Part shown: one piece after another, positions 27,800 through 36,085 of the stretch
Position numbering within the stretch: the first letter of the stretch is position 1
Layout: the number at the start of each line of letters is the position of its first letter
DNA from: Chlamydia trachomatis
GTDB taxonomy: Bacteria; Chlamydiota; Chlamydiia; Chlamydiales; Rhabdochlamydiaceae
DNA: 60,574 nt
Direction: 5' to 3'
Assembly (NCBI GenBank): GCA_945898205.1
Contig: CAMDHO010000007.1
Location: 1 to 60,574 of the forward strand
Position numbers and translations under genes: made by a program
The notes under the pieces: generated by a model
What the model was told of the DNA's origin: nothing
Databases searched by the model: none
What the model saw: only the letters and a program-made list of their open reading frames with translations

Positions 27800-29164
27800 T
27801 TATTTTAAATAAGATGTTACTTTGAGATAAACCGTGCCACGGCCTTTACCTTCTTTTTTAATTTTATTTAACTTAATAAGGTTTCCTAGCTTTCTTCCTA
27901 CAGTGGTCCTTGGAAGTCCTAGTTTATTGATTATATCAGCAACGGTAATTTTTGTTGCCATATCGAATAAATCTAAAATAGACTGTAATTCGTCTTCAAC
28001 TATTTCCCTGTCTTTTCTTAAGGATTCTCTAGGCAAAATACATTTTACAAACCCTTCTCCTTCTATAATAGAAGGAGTTTTTAAGTTTTGCTCTTCATAA
28101 GCTTTAAAAATAGTAATAAATCCTGATCCCATTTTTTCTATATAAGCTGCTTCACGAAAAGCTTTGCAAATCGCTGCATTTCTTATAAAACTAAGGCCTA
28201 ATTTTAAGTTGTGTATATTTAAAGGTCCAAAAAACGTCCCTGGACTGAAAAATTCAATACGATTTTGATAAATTGCGATTTTTGAAGGACTTTTTTGGTG
28301 ATAATTTCTATGTACAATCATATTAAGGAGAGCTTCGCGAATCGCTTTTGACGGGATTTCAAGAGTTTCCTTACGACGAGGCCCTTCGATGATAAAGGAC
28401 TTAGATAATCGGCTAATAATAAAATCAAAAGCCCTTTCGAATTGCTCAAATAAAGTACCATTACAATCGATAGAAGCTAAGGCCTCTCTTCCTTCGATTC
28501 CTTTGAAGTGAGAACAAATAATCATTGATTCAGTAAAAAAATATTGAGGTTCTTTTCCGAATAAGAGAATTCCAGCCGTTGTCGCATAAACATGAGCATG
28601 TTCTTTGATTATCAAATAATACGAACGTAAAAATTCTGGAGATACGGTTTCTGTCCTTTCAACTTTTCTTAATCGGATAAATTCCATGACTTTTTTTAGG
28701 TCCAAGTCATTTTCAGTTGTTTCATATACAGGCATCATATCATAACACTTTCCTCGAGCTTGCCATTTAAGTTCTTCAATTAAATCAGCGGTAGCTCTCA
28801 ATGTTGCAGAGCCTAATCGAATATAAGTGCCCTTTTCTAATCCTTCAGACTTTCTGTAATATGGTTTATTGGTTCCTGATGAAACCTCTATAACCAATAA
28901 TGTTTTATCATGGATTGTTTGAGTGTAGACGAGAGGTAAAATCGAAGGCGTGGATGCGTTGTAAATAGCATTACTTAAAGATTCAATAGCATGAGCGGAT
29001 TCTTCAGGAGAGATTCCAATGATTATTCCGTTGTCAGCTACTCCAACCACTAATTTTCCGCCATTTTGATTACAAAATCCAATGATGGTTTTAACTATTT
29101 GATCGTTTTGTGGTAGTTCGAGCTTAAATTCAAGAGTTGATGACTCACTATCTAGATATTTCAT
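27800..29164 (-). CDS. AlbA_2 (Schlafen-type) putative regulator with GHKL-like region
   Basis: A 454-residue protein. The N-terminus (STLEFKLELPQND, then FCNQNGGKLVVGVADNG) is the AlbA_2/Schlafen DNA-binding module. The middle (SKAIREALLNMIVHRNYHQ, KIAIYQNRIEFFSPG) is the RecG-like HATPase_c_4 region. The C-terminus (ITVADIINKLGLPRTTVGRK) is a winged helix. Such proteins are common accessory transcription regulators of unknown ligand. It is flanked by gene-poor spacers on both sides and is not part of the neighbouring core synteny, so probably acquired. Confidence 0.8.
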   Translation of the reverse strand: MKYLDSESSTLEFKLELPQNDQIVKTIIGFCNQNGGKLVVGVADNGIIIGISPEESAHAIESLSNAIYNASTPSILPLVYTQTIHDKTLLVIEVSSGTNKPYYRKSEGLEKGTYIRLGSATLRATADLIEELKWQARGKCYDMMPVYETTENDLDLKKVMEFIRLRKVERTETVSPEFLRSYYLIIKEHAHVYATTAGILLFGKEPQYFFTESMIICSHFKGIEGREALASIDCNGTLFEQFERAFDFIISRLSKSFIIEGPRRKETLEIPSKAIREALLNMIVHRNYHQKSPSKIAIYQNRIEFFSPGTFFGPLNIHNLKLGLSFIRNAAICKAFREAAYIEKMGSGFITIFKAYEEQNLKTPSIIEGEGFVKCILPRESLRKDREIVEDELQSILDLFDMATKITVADIINKLGLPRTTVGRKLGNLIKLNKIKKEGKGRGTVYLKVTSYLK

Positions 29165-29570
29165 AAGCTCCTCTTTAACTTGTTAATCTACCAAAACGGG
29201 TTATATGGGTCAATTAATTTCCGTTTATCAACCCATACAACCCACGTAAAAAGCGGGCGGGTTATTTTATTGTTTTTATTTTCAACAACTTACAATAAGA
29301 TTGACCCATGTAAGTTACATTTTACCTATCGGAACCTTACGGATCCAAACTTACTTGATAAATTTGGTTCGCCGGGTTTTGAAAAAACTTAACACAGGAA
29401 TTTCAGAGGTTGTATGTTTTTTGTGATTTGATTTCATAGGAGAAAAAGAAGAATTTAAAGGATCCCCTTAGACTACTAGTTGTTGCCTCTTCATTATTCA
29501 TATTGACAACAAGCTCCAAACCAAATAAATAAAAACTCTAAGAAGATATTCTATAGAGGACCATTCTACT
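29165..29570. other. Intergenic stretch with a 10-bp inverted repeat
   Basis: No gene is supported. atgggtcaat (29205-29214) and attgacccat (29300-29309) are exact inverted repeats about 85 bp apart; they could be the ends of a tiny decayed element or an operator pair for the adjacent AlbA_2 regulator. The rest shows nothing I can name. Confidence 0.35.
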
Positions 29571-30710
29571 ATGTTTAATAAGCGATTTAATTTTATTACC
29601 GTTGGCGGCATTCATATTGGAATTGACCTCAGCTGGCTCGTCATCGCAATCTTACTTTCTTGGACTTTAGCAGCAGGACACTTTCCTTTCGTCTATCCAG
29701 GACATTCTCTTGGAGTTTACTGGCTCATGGGGGTAGTTGGGATGCTAGGACTATTTATTTGCATTGTCTTGCATGAGCTCGGACATGCTTTTGTAGCAAA
29801 GCATTTCAAACTGCCTATTACTCAAATTACACTATTTCTCTTTGGCGGCGTTGCTGAAATCAAGAAAGAACCAACAAGCCCCCGAGTCGAATTTCTAGTT
29901 GCCATAGCAGGACCTATTGTTACCCTAGTCCTTTGTTGCCTGCTATTTTTCTGCACCTATTTTGGTACTATTTTGGGCTGGTCTTTTATGATCACAGGAA
30001 TCACTAATTACCTAACAACAATCAATCTGTTAATCCTCCTCTTCAATCTAGTCCCTGCTTTCCCTTTAGATGGGGGGCGTATTTTAAGATCTATTTTATG
30101 GAATTGGAAAAACAATTTAGCTTGGGCTACAAAAGTCACAACACGCATGGGGGCAGGATTTGGCCTCTTTCTTCTTTTCTTTGGTATCTTTAGCTTTATT
30201 ACCGGAAATTTACTAGGTGGGGTTTGGCTTGTAATTTTAGGTCTTTTCCTTCAACGTGCCTCTACTTCCTCTCAAACCCAATTTTATGTAGGACAAGAAC
30301 TACGCGATGAACAAGTATCTAAATTTATGACGAAAAATATAGAAAGCGTCTCTCCAAACATCACTATTTCAAAGCTACTTGGAGAACATATGTATATATC
30401 TCACCATCATCTATACCCAGTTACTGATAAAAATAAGCTTATAGGCTATATTAGCCTGCAAGAAATCAGAGAAATTGCTCAAGAGGCCTGGGATACCACT
30501 CCTGTGAGCTCTTTTTTAGTTCCCCTAGCAAGTTGCTCAACCGTAACTCCACAAACAAATGCCTTAGAGGCATTAAATCTTATGCAGGAAGCTAATTCTC
30601 CTACGTTACTTGTTGTCGAAGGGGAATCTCTTGTTGGCCTTTTGACCTCGCAAGACCTCTTTAAGATTATCTCCCTGAAAATAAACCTAGAAGATGAGCG
30701 AAAGCGCTAA
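29571..30710 (+). CDS. Site-2 protease family metalloprotease with CBS domains
   Basis: A 379-residue membrane protein. The zinc motif HELGHAFVAKHF lies in a membrane helix near residue 66, and the second ligand is in NLVPAFPLDGGRILRS near 160-175, as in S2P/SpoIVFB proteases. Six or so hydrophobic segments precede a cytosolic C-terminal pair of CBS domains (SKFMTKNIESVSPNITISKL; NALEALNLMQEANSPTLLVV), which commonly sense adenosine nucleotides. These enzymes cut membrane-anchored regulators; the target is unknown. Stands alone, followed by an unusually perfect hairpin. Confidence 0.88.
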   Translation: MFNKRFNFITVGGIHIGIDLSWLVIAILLSWTLAAGHFPFVYPGHSLGVYWLMGVVGMLGLFICIVLHELGHAFVAKHFKLPITQITLFLFGGVAEIKKEPTSPRVEFLVAIAGPIVTLVLCCLLFFCTYFGTILGWSFMITGITNYLTTINLLILLFNLVPAFPLDGGRILRSILWNWKNNLAWATKVTTRMGAGFGLFLLFFGIFSFITGNLLGGVWLVILGLFLQRASTSSQTQFYVGQELRDEQVSKFMTKNIESVSPNITISKLLGEHMYISHHHLYPVTDKNKLIGYISLQEIREIAQEAWDTTPVSSFLVPLASCSTVTPQTNALEALNLMQEANSPTLLVVEGESLVGLLTSQDLFKIISLKINLEDERKR

Positions 30711-30722
30711 CATTCTTATTTG

Positions 30723-30758
30723 AAAATAAAGCAAAAAAACATTTTTTTGCTTTATTTT
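30723..30758. terminator. 17-bp perfect hairpin
   Basis: aaaataaagcaaaaaaa (30723-30739) is followed after 2 nt by its exact complement (30742-30758), then T/A-rich DNA. It ends the site-2 protease transcript; the sequence ttttttgcttta recurs at 30775-30786. Confidence 0.7.
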
Positions 30759-30796
30759 TAGAGCATTAAAACCGTTTTTTGCTTTATATTTCGAAC

Positions 30797-32161
30797 ATGG
30801 GAACACATAATTTGGGTTGCATTTTGAACATAAAAAGACTAATCGACTGGCACTTAATAAGTTGGAAAGAAGACAAAAGACGTAAACCCCTTTTATTAAA
30901 GGGGGCCAGACAAATTGGAAAAACGTACTCTGTTAGAGAACTCGGAAAAACCTTTAATTCTCTAGTAGAGATTAACTTCGAACTCACACCGGAAGCAAAA
31001 ACAATCTTTGAAAAAGATTTACAACCCGAGAGAATTCTTTGGGAACTAGGGCTTTTAACGGATACAGTTATTGTTCCAGGTAAAACACTATTGTTCCTAG
31101 ATGAAGTGCAAGCGGCGCCTCAAGCCATTTTAGCCTTGCGTTATTTTTATGAACTAATACCAGCCCTTCACGTAATTGCCGCAGGATCTTTGCTCGACTT
31201 TGCCATTGAAAAGGTAGGAATCCCCGTAGGCAGAGTTAGCATGCTTTATGTTTACCCTCTTTCTTTTATGGAATTCCTAGCTGCTATTGGAAATGCTCAA
31301 TTCATCAAAGCTATCTTAGCAAAACAACTAGTTTCTGAAATTCTTCAAGATAAACTACTCAATCTTTTAGGCCATTATCTTGCTATCGGAGGAATGCCAG
31401 AAGCTGTAGAAGCTTGGATTGAAACTAAAGATCCCAAAGAAAGTTTTAAAGCGCAAAAAAGTCTTACAGAAACATACCGCCAAGATTTTTTTAAATATGC
31501 AAAAAGACATGAGCTCCCTTATTTAGATATTCTTTTCAATCAAATCCCTCACTTTATTGGAAATCAATTCAAATATTCTGAAATTCACGGAGACTATAAA
31601 AAACGAGAGCTGGCTCCGTGCCTAGATCTTTTGCTCAGGGCTAATGTCATCCATCAAATCACTCACACTTCTGCAAATGGCATTCCTTTAGGTTCTGAAG
31701 TTAACCTCAATTGGTTCAAAATTATTTTTTTAGATGTAGGTATTACCCAAAGCCTTTTAGGCTTAGATTTGCCAGCTTGGTTTTTAAATCCCGATAAAAA
31801 CCTTATCAACCGAGGCTCCATTGTAGAAGCTTTTGTAGGACAAGAGATCCTTGCATACGCCTCCCCCTATTTCAAAAACGACCTCCACTTTTGGAAGCGT
31901 GAATCTAAAAGTTCTCAGGCCGAAGTGGATTATGTAATTGATTTTGAGCATACGATTCTTCCTATCGAAGTCAAAAGCGGTCACGGTTCCACATTAAGAA
32001 GTATGCACCATTTTTTAGAAGAACATAAAAACTCCCCATTTGGGGTTCGATTCTGGGCTGAAAACTACTTAAACTCAAATAAAATTGATTCTAGACCTCT
32101 TTACGCTATTGCCACTTTAGCGCATGAGGATCAAAAAAAAGCCCTATTAAATCTTGGATAA
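30797..32161 (+). CDS. AAA_14 / DUF4143 ATPase
   Basis: About 454 residues. It has an N-terminal AAA-type ATPase with Walker A LLKGARQIGKTYSVREL, Walker B TLLFLDEVQAAPQ and sensor VIAAGSLLDFAI, and the conserved YPLSFMEFL patch. The C-terminal DUF4143 half ends in a PD-(D/E)XK-like region (AEVDYVIDFEHTILPIEVKS) that resembles a nuclease core. These ATPases are widespread accessory genes of unknown role in symbionts and archaea. The ATG at 30797 is my choice; there is no clear Shine-Dalgarno and an earlier TTG at 30779 is possible. Probably horizontally acquired. Confidence 0.82.
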   Translation: MGTHNLGCILNIKRLIDWHLISWKEDKRRKPLLLKGARQIGKTYSVRELGKTFNSLVEINFELTPEAKTIFEKDLQPERILWELGLLTDTVIVPGKTLLFLDEVQAAPQAILALRYFYELIPALHVIAAGSLLDFAIEKVGIPVGRVSMLYVYPLSFMEFLAAIGNAQFIKAILAKQLVSEILQDKLLNLLGHYLAIGGMPEAVEAWIETKDPKESFKAQKSLTETYRQDFFKYAKRHELPYLDILFNQIPHFIGNQFKYSEIHGDYKKRELAPCLDLLLRANVIHQITHTSANGIPLGSEVNLNWFKIIFLDVGITQSLLGLDLPAWFLNPDKNLINRGSIVEAFVGQEILAYASPYFKNDLHFWKRESKSSQAEVDYVIDFEHTILPIEVKSGHGSTLRSMHHFLEEHKNSPFGVRFWAENYLNSNKIDSRPLYAIATLAHEDQKKALLNLG

Positions 32162-32257
32162 TTTAATTCTACTTTTTCAAGATCTTCTGAAAAAATTCTG
32201 TCAAAGCGTTTAGCCTTAGGAAACTATTGACGCGATACGCCTCTATTACCAAAATCA

Positions 32258-32286
32258 TTGACCTTTTCCTTGAAATGAATTATTAT
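32258..32286 (+). promoter_or_regulatory. Sigma-66/70-type promoter of the argR operon
   Basis: TTGACC (32258-32263), a 17-bp spacer, then TATTAT (32281-32286) is a near-consensus promoter. Transcription would begin about 32293, leaving a leader of about 33 nt before the argR ATG at 32326. This also argues against longer argR starts, which would lie in the promoter. Confidence 0.75.
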
Positions 32287-32311
32287 TCTTATAAATCTGA
32301 ATATTTAACCA
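32276..32311 (+). promoter_or_regulatory. Tandem ARG boxes (ArgR operator)
   Basis: TGAATTATTATTCT (32276-32289) matches the ArgR consensus TGAATwwwwATTCA at 13 of 14 positions. A second, half-conserved box begins TGAATATTT at 32298, 22 bp downstream, close to the spacing of paired ARG boxes in other bacteria. The first box covers the -10 element, so bound ArgR would block RNA polymerase. Confidence 0.75.
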
Positions 32312-32325
32312 ATCAAGACCAAAAG

Positions 32326-32778
32326 ATGTCAAAAGAAAGACAAGAAGCCATCAAGGAACTTATTAAAACTTTCTGTATTTCAGATCAAAAACAGCTAGCT
32401 CAACTGCTGACAGAAAAGTATGGACTTCAGACTAACCAGACAGTCGTTTCTAGGGACTTAAGAAGACTTGGAGCTACAAAAAAATCAGTGAATGGTTCTT
32501 TGGTCTACGAACTACCTGAAATCGATGTGAACGCAGAACTTCTTAAGTTAGCCCTCATAGATATCGACCATAATGAATCAATGATCGTCATTAAAACGCA
32601 TCCCGGCCTTGCTGACTTTGTGGGAGATTGCATCGATGACTTTGCCGAGTTAGGAGTGCTAGGATGCTTGTCCGGAGAAAATACGGTATTTGTCACACCT
32701 AAGTCTATTAAGCAAATCGAAAAAACATACGACGCCCTTTGCAACAGATTCCATTTCAAACAAAAAAAGAAACTTTAA
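32326..32778 (+). CDS. argR: Arginine repressor ArgR
   Basis: A 150-residue ArgR. It has an N-terminal winged helix (RQEAIKELIKTFCISDQKQL, TVVSRDLRRLGATK, the SR-DL-LG pattern) and a C-terminal oligomerisation and arginine-binding domain (IVIKTHPGLADFVGDCID, GCLSGENTVFVTP). ArgR hexamers bind ARG boxes when arginine is present. I chose the ATG at 32326 because the in-frame upstream codons overlap a promoter and operator. It heads a four-gene operon with an amino-acid ABC transporter. In C. pneumoniae ArgR is likewise known to control an adjacent glnPQ operon. Confidence 0.93.
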   Translation: MSKERQEAIKELIKTFCISDQKQLAQLLTEKYGLQTNQTVVSRDLRRLGATKKSVNGSLVYELPEIDVNAELLKLALIDIDHNESMIVIKTHPGLADFVGDCIDDFAELGVLGCLSGENTVFVTPKSIKQIEKTYDALCNRFHFKQKKKL

Positions 32779-32779
32779 T

Positions 32780-33490
32780 ATGCTAAAAAAACTATTTCTT
32801 CTTCTCGCCAGCTTCAGCCTACAGGCTTCGGAAGGCACTCTTATAGTCGGAACCAATGCAGAGTTCCCCCCCTTTTCTTATATCGAAAACGGAACGATTG
32901 TCGGTTTTGATATCGATATTTCTAAAGAGGTCGCTCAAAAACTAAATAAGACCATTCAATGGGAAGACATGCCTTTTGATGCGTTGATCCCTGCAGTTGT
33001 CTTAGGTCATGTAGACTTTGCCGCTGCCGGCATGAGCTACACGGAAGAGCGCGCTAAAAGGGTCTTTTTTACAAAAAGCTATCTCAAAGAAGATCCCTTG
33101 GTCATTCTAAGCAAAACAAAAGAACCATTAAGCCAAGATCTTAAAGGTAAAAAGGTCGTTGTCATTGAAGGATTTACTGCAGATCTTCTAATGTCTTCCA
33201 AAAAAGGAATCACCCTTATTCGTCTCCCCACTCAAACAGATGGCTTTATTGCCCTTAAAAGTGGCCGAGCAGATGCTTTTGTAACTGCAAAAAGCAGTGT
33301 GACTGCTTTTTTGAATTCCAAAAACAAAGAATCCTTTCAGATCACTCCTCTTGATGACACTGGAGAGACCTGCGCCATCATCGTCCCTAAATCCAAACCA
33401 AAAATGCTGGAAGAGCTACAAAAAGCCTTAGACAACATGGAAGAAGAAGGTATTATCGACTCTTTAAAAACAAAATGGAAACTCCAATGA
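32780..33490 (+). CDS. Amino-acid ABC transporter, substrate-binding protein (ArtJ/GlnH type)
   Basis: A 236-residue periplasmic binding protein. The signal peptide MLKKLFLLLASFSLQAS is followed by EGTLIVGTNAEFPPFSYIEN and GFDIDISKEVAQKLNK, the SBP family 3 signature. MSYTEERAKRVFFTKSYLKE and KSGRADAFVTAKSS fit the ligand lobes. It begins 1 nt after the argR stop, so translation is coupled. By context with argR and by analogy to chlamydial ArtJ, arginine is the likely ligand, although glutamine cannot be excluded. Confidence 0.9.
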   Translation: MLKKLFLLLASFSLQASEGTLIVGTNAEFPPFSYIENGTIVGFDIDISKEVAQKLNKTIQWEDMPFDALIPAVVLGHVDFAAAGMSYTEERAKRVFFTKSYLKEDPLVILSKTKEPLSQDLKGKKVVVIEGFTADLLMSSKKGITLIRLPTQTDGFIALKSGRADAFVTAKSSVTAFLNSKNKESFQITPLDDTGETCAIIVPKSKPKMLEELQKALDNMEEEGIIDSLKTKWKLQ

Positions 33491-34140
33491 TCGATCTAGA
33501 GCTCATCAAAGATTCTATTCCCAATCTTTTCCACGGGATGCTTGTTAGTTTAGAGATCACGGCTGTTGCAATGACAATTGGCCTCATTTTAGGATCTATT
33601 TTTGCTCTAGCTGAAACGAGCCGCTCTAAAATCCTTTGTTTAGGCATAAGAGCGTATGTAACGTTCTTTAGAGGCACTCCTATGCTCGTCCAAATTCTCT
33701 TCGTCTATTATGTTCTTCCGGAATTCGGTCTTTTAATTGCTCCTTTTTGGGCAGCAAGCCTTGCTATTGGGCTCAATAGCTGCGCCTATATTAGTCAAAC
33801 CATCAGATCCGGCATTAAAGCAGTTCCTAAAGGACAACTAGAGGCTGCTCACACTCTTGGGTTGACTCCATTAAAAACACAAATTTACATTGTCTTTCCT
33901 CAAGCGTTTCGAGTTGCCTTGCCAGCCCTTGCTAACGAGCTCATCACCCTTGTTAAAGATTCAAGCTTAGCCTCCATCATTGGCGTAATGGAACTTTCAA
34001 AAGAAGCCTCCGTTATTCGAAGTAGAACCTATGATGCATTCTCCATTCTTTTGGCCATATCGTTAATCTACTTAACACTCACTACAACGCTTTCCTTTTG
34101 TTTAAAAAAATATGAAAAAAGATTGGAAAAACATGCTTAA
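33487..34140 (+). CDS. Amino-acid ABC transporter, permease
   Basis: A 217-residue polar amino-acid permease of the HisM/GlnP type. It has about five membrane helices and the EAA loop (GQLEAAHTLGLTPLKTQIYI), with FFRGTPMLVQILFVYY typical of the family. I start at the ATG at 33487, which overlaps the stop of the binding protein in ATGA; an in-frame ATG four codons earlier is possible. A single permease gene implies a homodimeric channel. Confidence 0.92.
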   Translation: MIDLELIKDSIPNLFHGMLVSLEITAVAMTIGLILGSIFALAETSRSKILCLGIRAYVTFFRGTPMLVQILFVYYVLPEFGLLIAPFWAASLAIGLNSCAYISQTIRSGIKAVPKGQLEAAHTLGLTPLKTQIYIVFPQAFRVALPALANELITLVKDSSLASIIGVMELSKEASVIRSRTYDAFSILLAISLIYLTLTTTLSFCLKKYEKRLEKHA

Positions 34141-34846
34141 AGTCTTAAATCTTTCAAAAAAAATCCAAAGCAAATTTATTTTAAAAGATCTTCATTTTGA
34201 AATTGGCAACGGTAAAATTGGCCTATTTTTAGGAGGATCTGGCTCCGGAAAAACCACCTTATTACGCATACTCAACGGATTAGAAAACTACAACACTGGA
34301 TCTTTTCTACTTGATGGGAAACCACTTGACCTAACAAAAGCAAATCGCAATCACACCATCGGCATGGTGTTTCAACATTTTAATCTATTTGAACATCTCA
34401 ATACAGAAGACAACATTACGATTCCTCTTATTCATTCTAAGGGAACCTCTAAGGAAGAAGCTCAAAAAATCGCAGAAACTCTTTTAAAACGTTATGGACT
34501 TCAAGATAAGGCCAAACTAAGCATTCACAAACTATCCGGTGGACAAAAGCAACGTTTAGCGATCGCTAGAACCCTTGCTTTAAATCCAAAAATCATCTGT
34601 TTAGACGAACCCACCTCCGCTTTGGACCCCACGCTGACAAGTCAAGTAGCCCTCTTCATCCAAGAACTTGCTTCAGAAAATAAAGTCGTGCTCGTAACCA
34701 CACACGACATGCATTTACTTAAAGCATTAGATGGCGACCTCTTCTTAATAGATGCAGGGAGTTCCATTGAAACAGCTTCTAAAAAAGGCTACCTAGCAGA
34801 TCCAAGCTCCTATCCTCATTTACATCGGTTTTTAAAAGATGTCTAA
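34133..34846 (+). CDS. Amino-acid ABC transporter, ATPase (GlnQ type)
   Basis: A 237-residue ABC ATPase. It shows Walker A FLGGSGSGKTTLL, Q-loop VFQHFNLFEHL, signature KLSGGQKQRLAIAR, Walker B IICLDEPTSALDP and H-loop TTHDMHLL. The ATG at 34133 overlaps the permease stop by 8 nt. Last gene of argR-SBP-permease-ATPase; no hairpin terminator is obvious behind it. A long C-terminal tail of about 25 residues follows the H-loop region. Confidence 0.93.
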   Translation: MLKVLNLSKKIQSKFILKDLHFEIGNGKIGLFLGGSGSGKTTLLRILNGLENYNTGSFLLDGKPLDLTKANRNHTIGMVFQHFNLFEHLNTEDNITIPLIHSKGTSKEEAQKIAETLLKRYGLQDKAKLSIHKLSGGQKQRLAIARTLALNPKIICLDEPTSALDPTLTSQVALFIQELASENKVVLVTTHDMHLLKALDGDLFLIDAGSSIETASKKGYLADPSSYPHLHRFLKDV

Positions 34847-35298
34847 AAAAACGATCAATAGAAAGAAAATACGATATTGAAACACTCACTTCGACTTAAA
34901 ATAGCTTCGTAACGGCCGTTTTTAGGTTTATCTTTAGTGAGATTGGAATTGCAAAACTCTCATAGGGCGCGGTGGAAATGGATCCACAATCATTTGCTCA
35001 CTTTTTTGAAAATTGCCCTTACTATATTCTTCTATTACTTTTTCCCAAAAAGCCCTGAAGATGGCGTTTCCCAACCTTTTAAAAAAACACAATACCGATA
35101 GATATCATAGACGTAAAAGCGTGCTAGATTTTGAACTATGCTTAAGTCTTCTAAAGAAGCTGCATTTACAGAAATGTTCATTTAAAATTTCACCTTCTTG
35201 CAATTTGTGACTAAATCTTCCTCTACGGGAATTTGTTTTTTCAGAAGGAATTTCATACAGAGAAAATCAACATACCATTAATAATCAAAAATTACAAA
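34847..35298. other. Intergenic stretch with a decayed minus-strand frame
   Basis: No intact gene. On the minus strand, from about 35080 to 34937, one frame reads AIFRAFWEKVIEEYSKGNFQ, then a PPRPMRVLQF tail to a stop, while an adjacent frame upstream reads YDIYRYCVFLKGWETP. That looks like one gene broken by a frameshift. I cannot name the family. Confidence 0.35.
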
Positions 35299-35335
35299 AT
35301 TCAAGTCCATCTCACATAAAAAAACGGACTTGAAT
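35299..35335 (-). terminator. Terminator of the Cys-rich gene
   Basis: attcaagtcc (35299-35308) pairs with ggacttgaat (35326-35335). Copied, with one change, at 37253-37289. Confidence 0.65.
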
Positions 35336-35346
35336 ATACTTTTTAT

Positions 35347-35856
35347 TCAATAATATATGCTGTAAGCAGCAGTCCCTGCATTATAGGATACCTGAGGAGG
35401 AGGATTCACACTAGTCCCACTAGATGAAAAATTATAATTGCTACCAATTCCCCCTCCATACGGAATCGTAATACTAAACTCTCCAGTGTAGCTTGAATTA
35501 CAAGAACCACAATAATAACTACAACTACTGCTCGAACTTGGATTACATGTGCTCTGATCACAAGCACCTTCCCCATCAAAAATACTATATGATAAAACGA
35601 TATAATCTCCAGATGCAGGGATGTTTACCGGTTGAGTAACCCCTGGCTCCAAAGTCTTTGATAAATTAGCGTAACATGGATTTGTACCGCAAAAGCCTCC
35701 ACCATCCGTACTAACACCAGTTAACGTAAAACAATCCCCTGTATTATTTACTACAGAATAATACAAGTTGCCAGTCACAGCAACAGTTGATCCACTAGTA
35801 AAACCCGAAACAGCCGCTGTTAAAAAAAACATGAACGCATATAATATATTTTTCAT
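35347..35856 (-). CDS. Secreted Cys/Ser-rich protein
   Basis: Not a family I can name. The 169-residue protein has a clear signal peptide (MKNILYAFMFFLTAAVSGFT) and then eight cysteines, several in a low-complexity CNPSSSSSCSYYCGSCNSSY stretch, plus PYGGGIGSNYNFSSSG. Disulfide-rich surface proteins strengthen the envelope of chlamydial elementary bodies, so an envelope or secreted role is a fair inference. It is divergent from the MOMP-like gene and the two were duplicated together, which suggests a functional pair. The paralogue at 37295-37675 is broken. Confidence 0.75.
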   Translation of the reverse strand: MKNILYAFMFFLTAAVSGFTSGSTVAVTGNLYYSVVNNTGDCFTLTGVSTDGGGFCGTNPCYANLSKTLEPGVTQPVNIPASGDYIVLSYSIFDGEGACDQSTCNPSSSSSCSYYCGSCNSSYTGEFSITIPYGGGIGSNYNFSSSGTSVNPPPQVSYNAGTAAYSIYY

Positions 35857-36085
35857 AAGACCTCTTGAAAGTTAAAAATTCACCATCTGAGTCATCTTAT
35901 AAAAGATACAATTAATTATTCCTAGAAAATTTTATTAGCTTGATCGGTAGCAGGACGGCTATCTAAACTAGAAATATTCGAAAACCCTATAGAATAAAAA
36001 AAATTAAATTATTTCGTTGTCAAAAAAACACGAAAGCATCTATTTTTTTAAATTGTATCTAAATTAAACAATAAGGATTATTGCT

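Noticed and set aside
29180-29392. 70-codon plus-strand frame in the spacer
   Set aside because: No start signal and no family features; composition looks random.
35013-35210. 65-codon plus-strand frame after the arginine operon
   Set aside because: The opposite strand gives more protein-like fragments; this frame lacks a Shine-Dalgarno.
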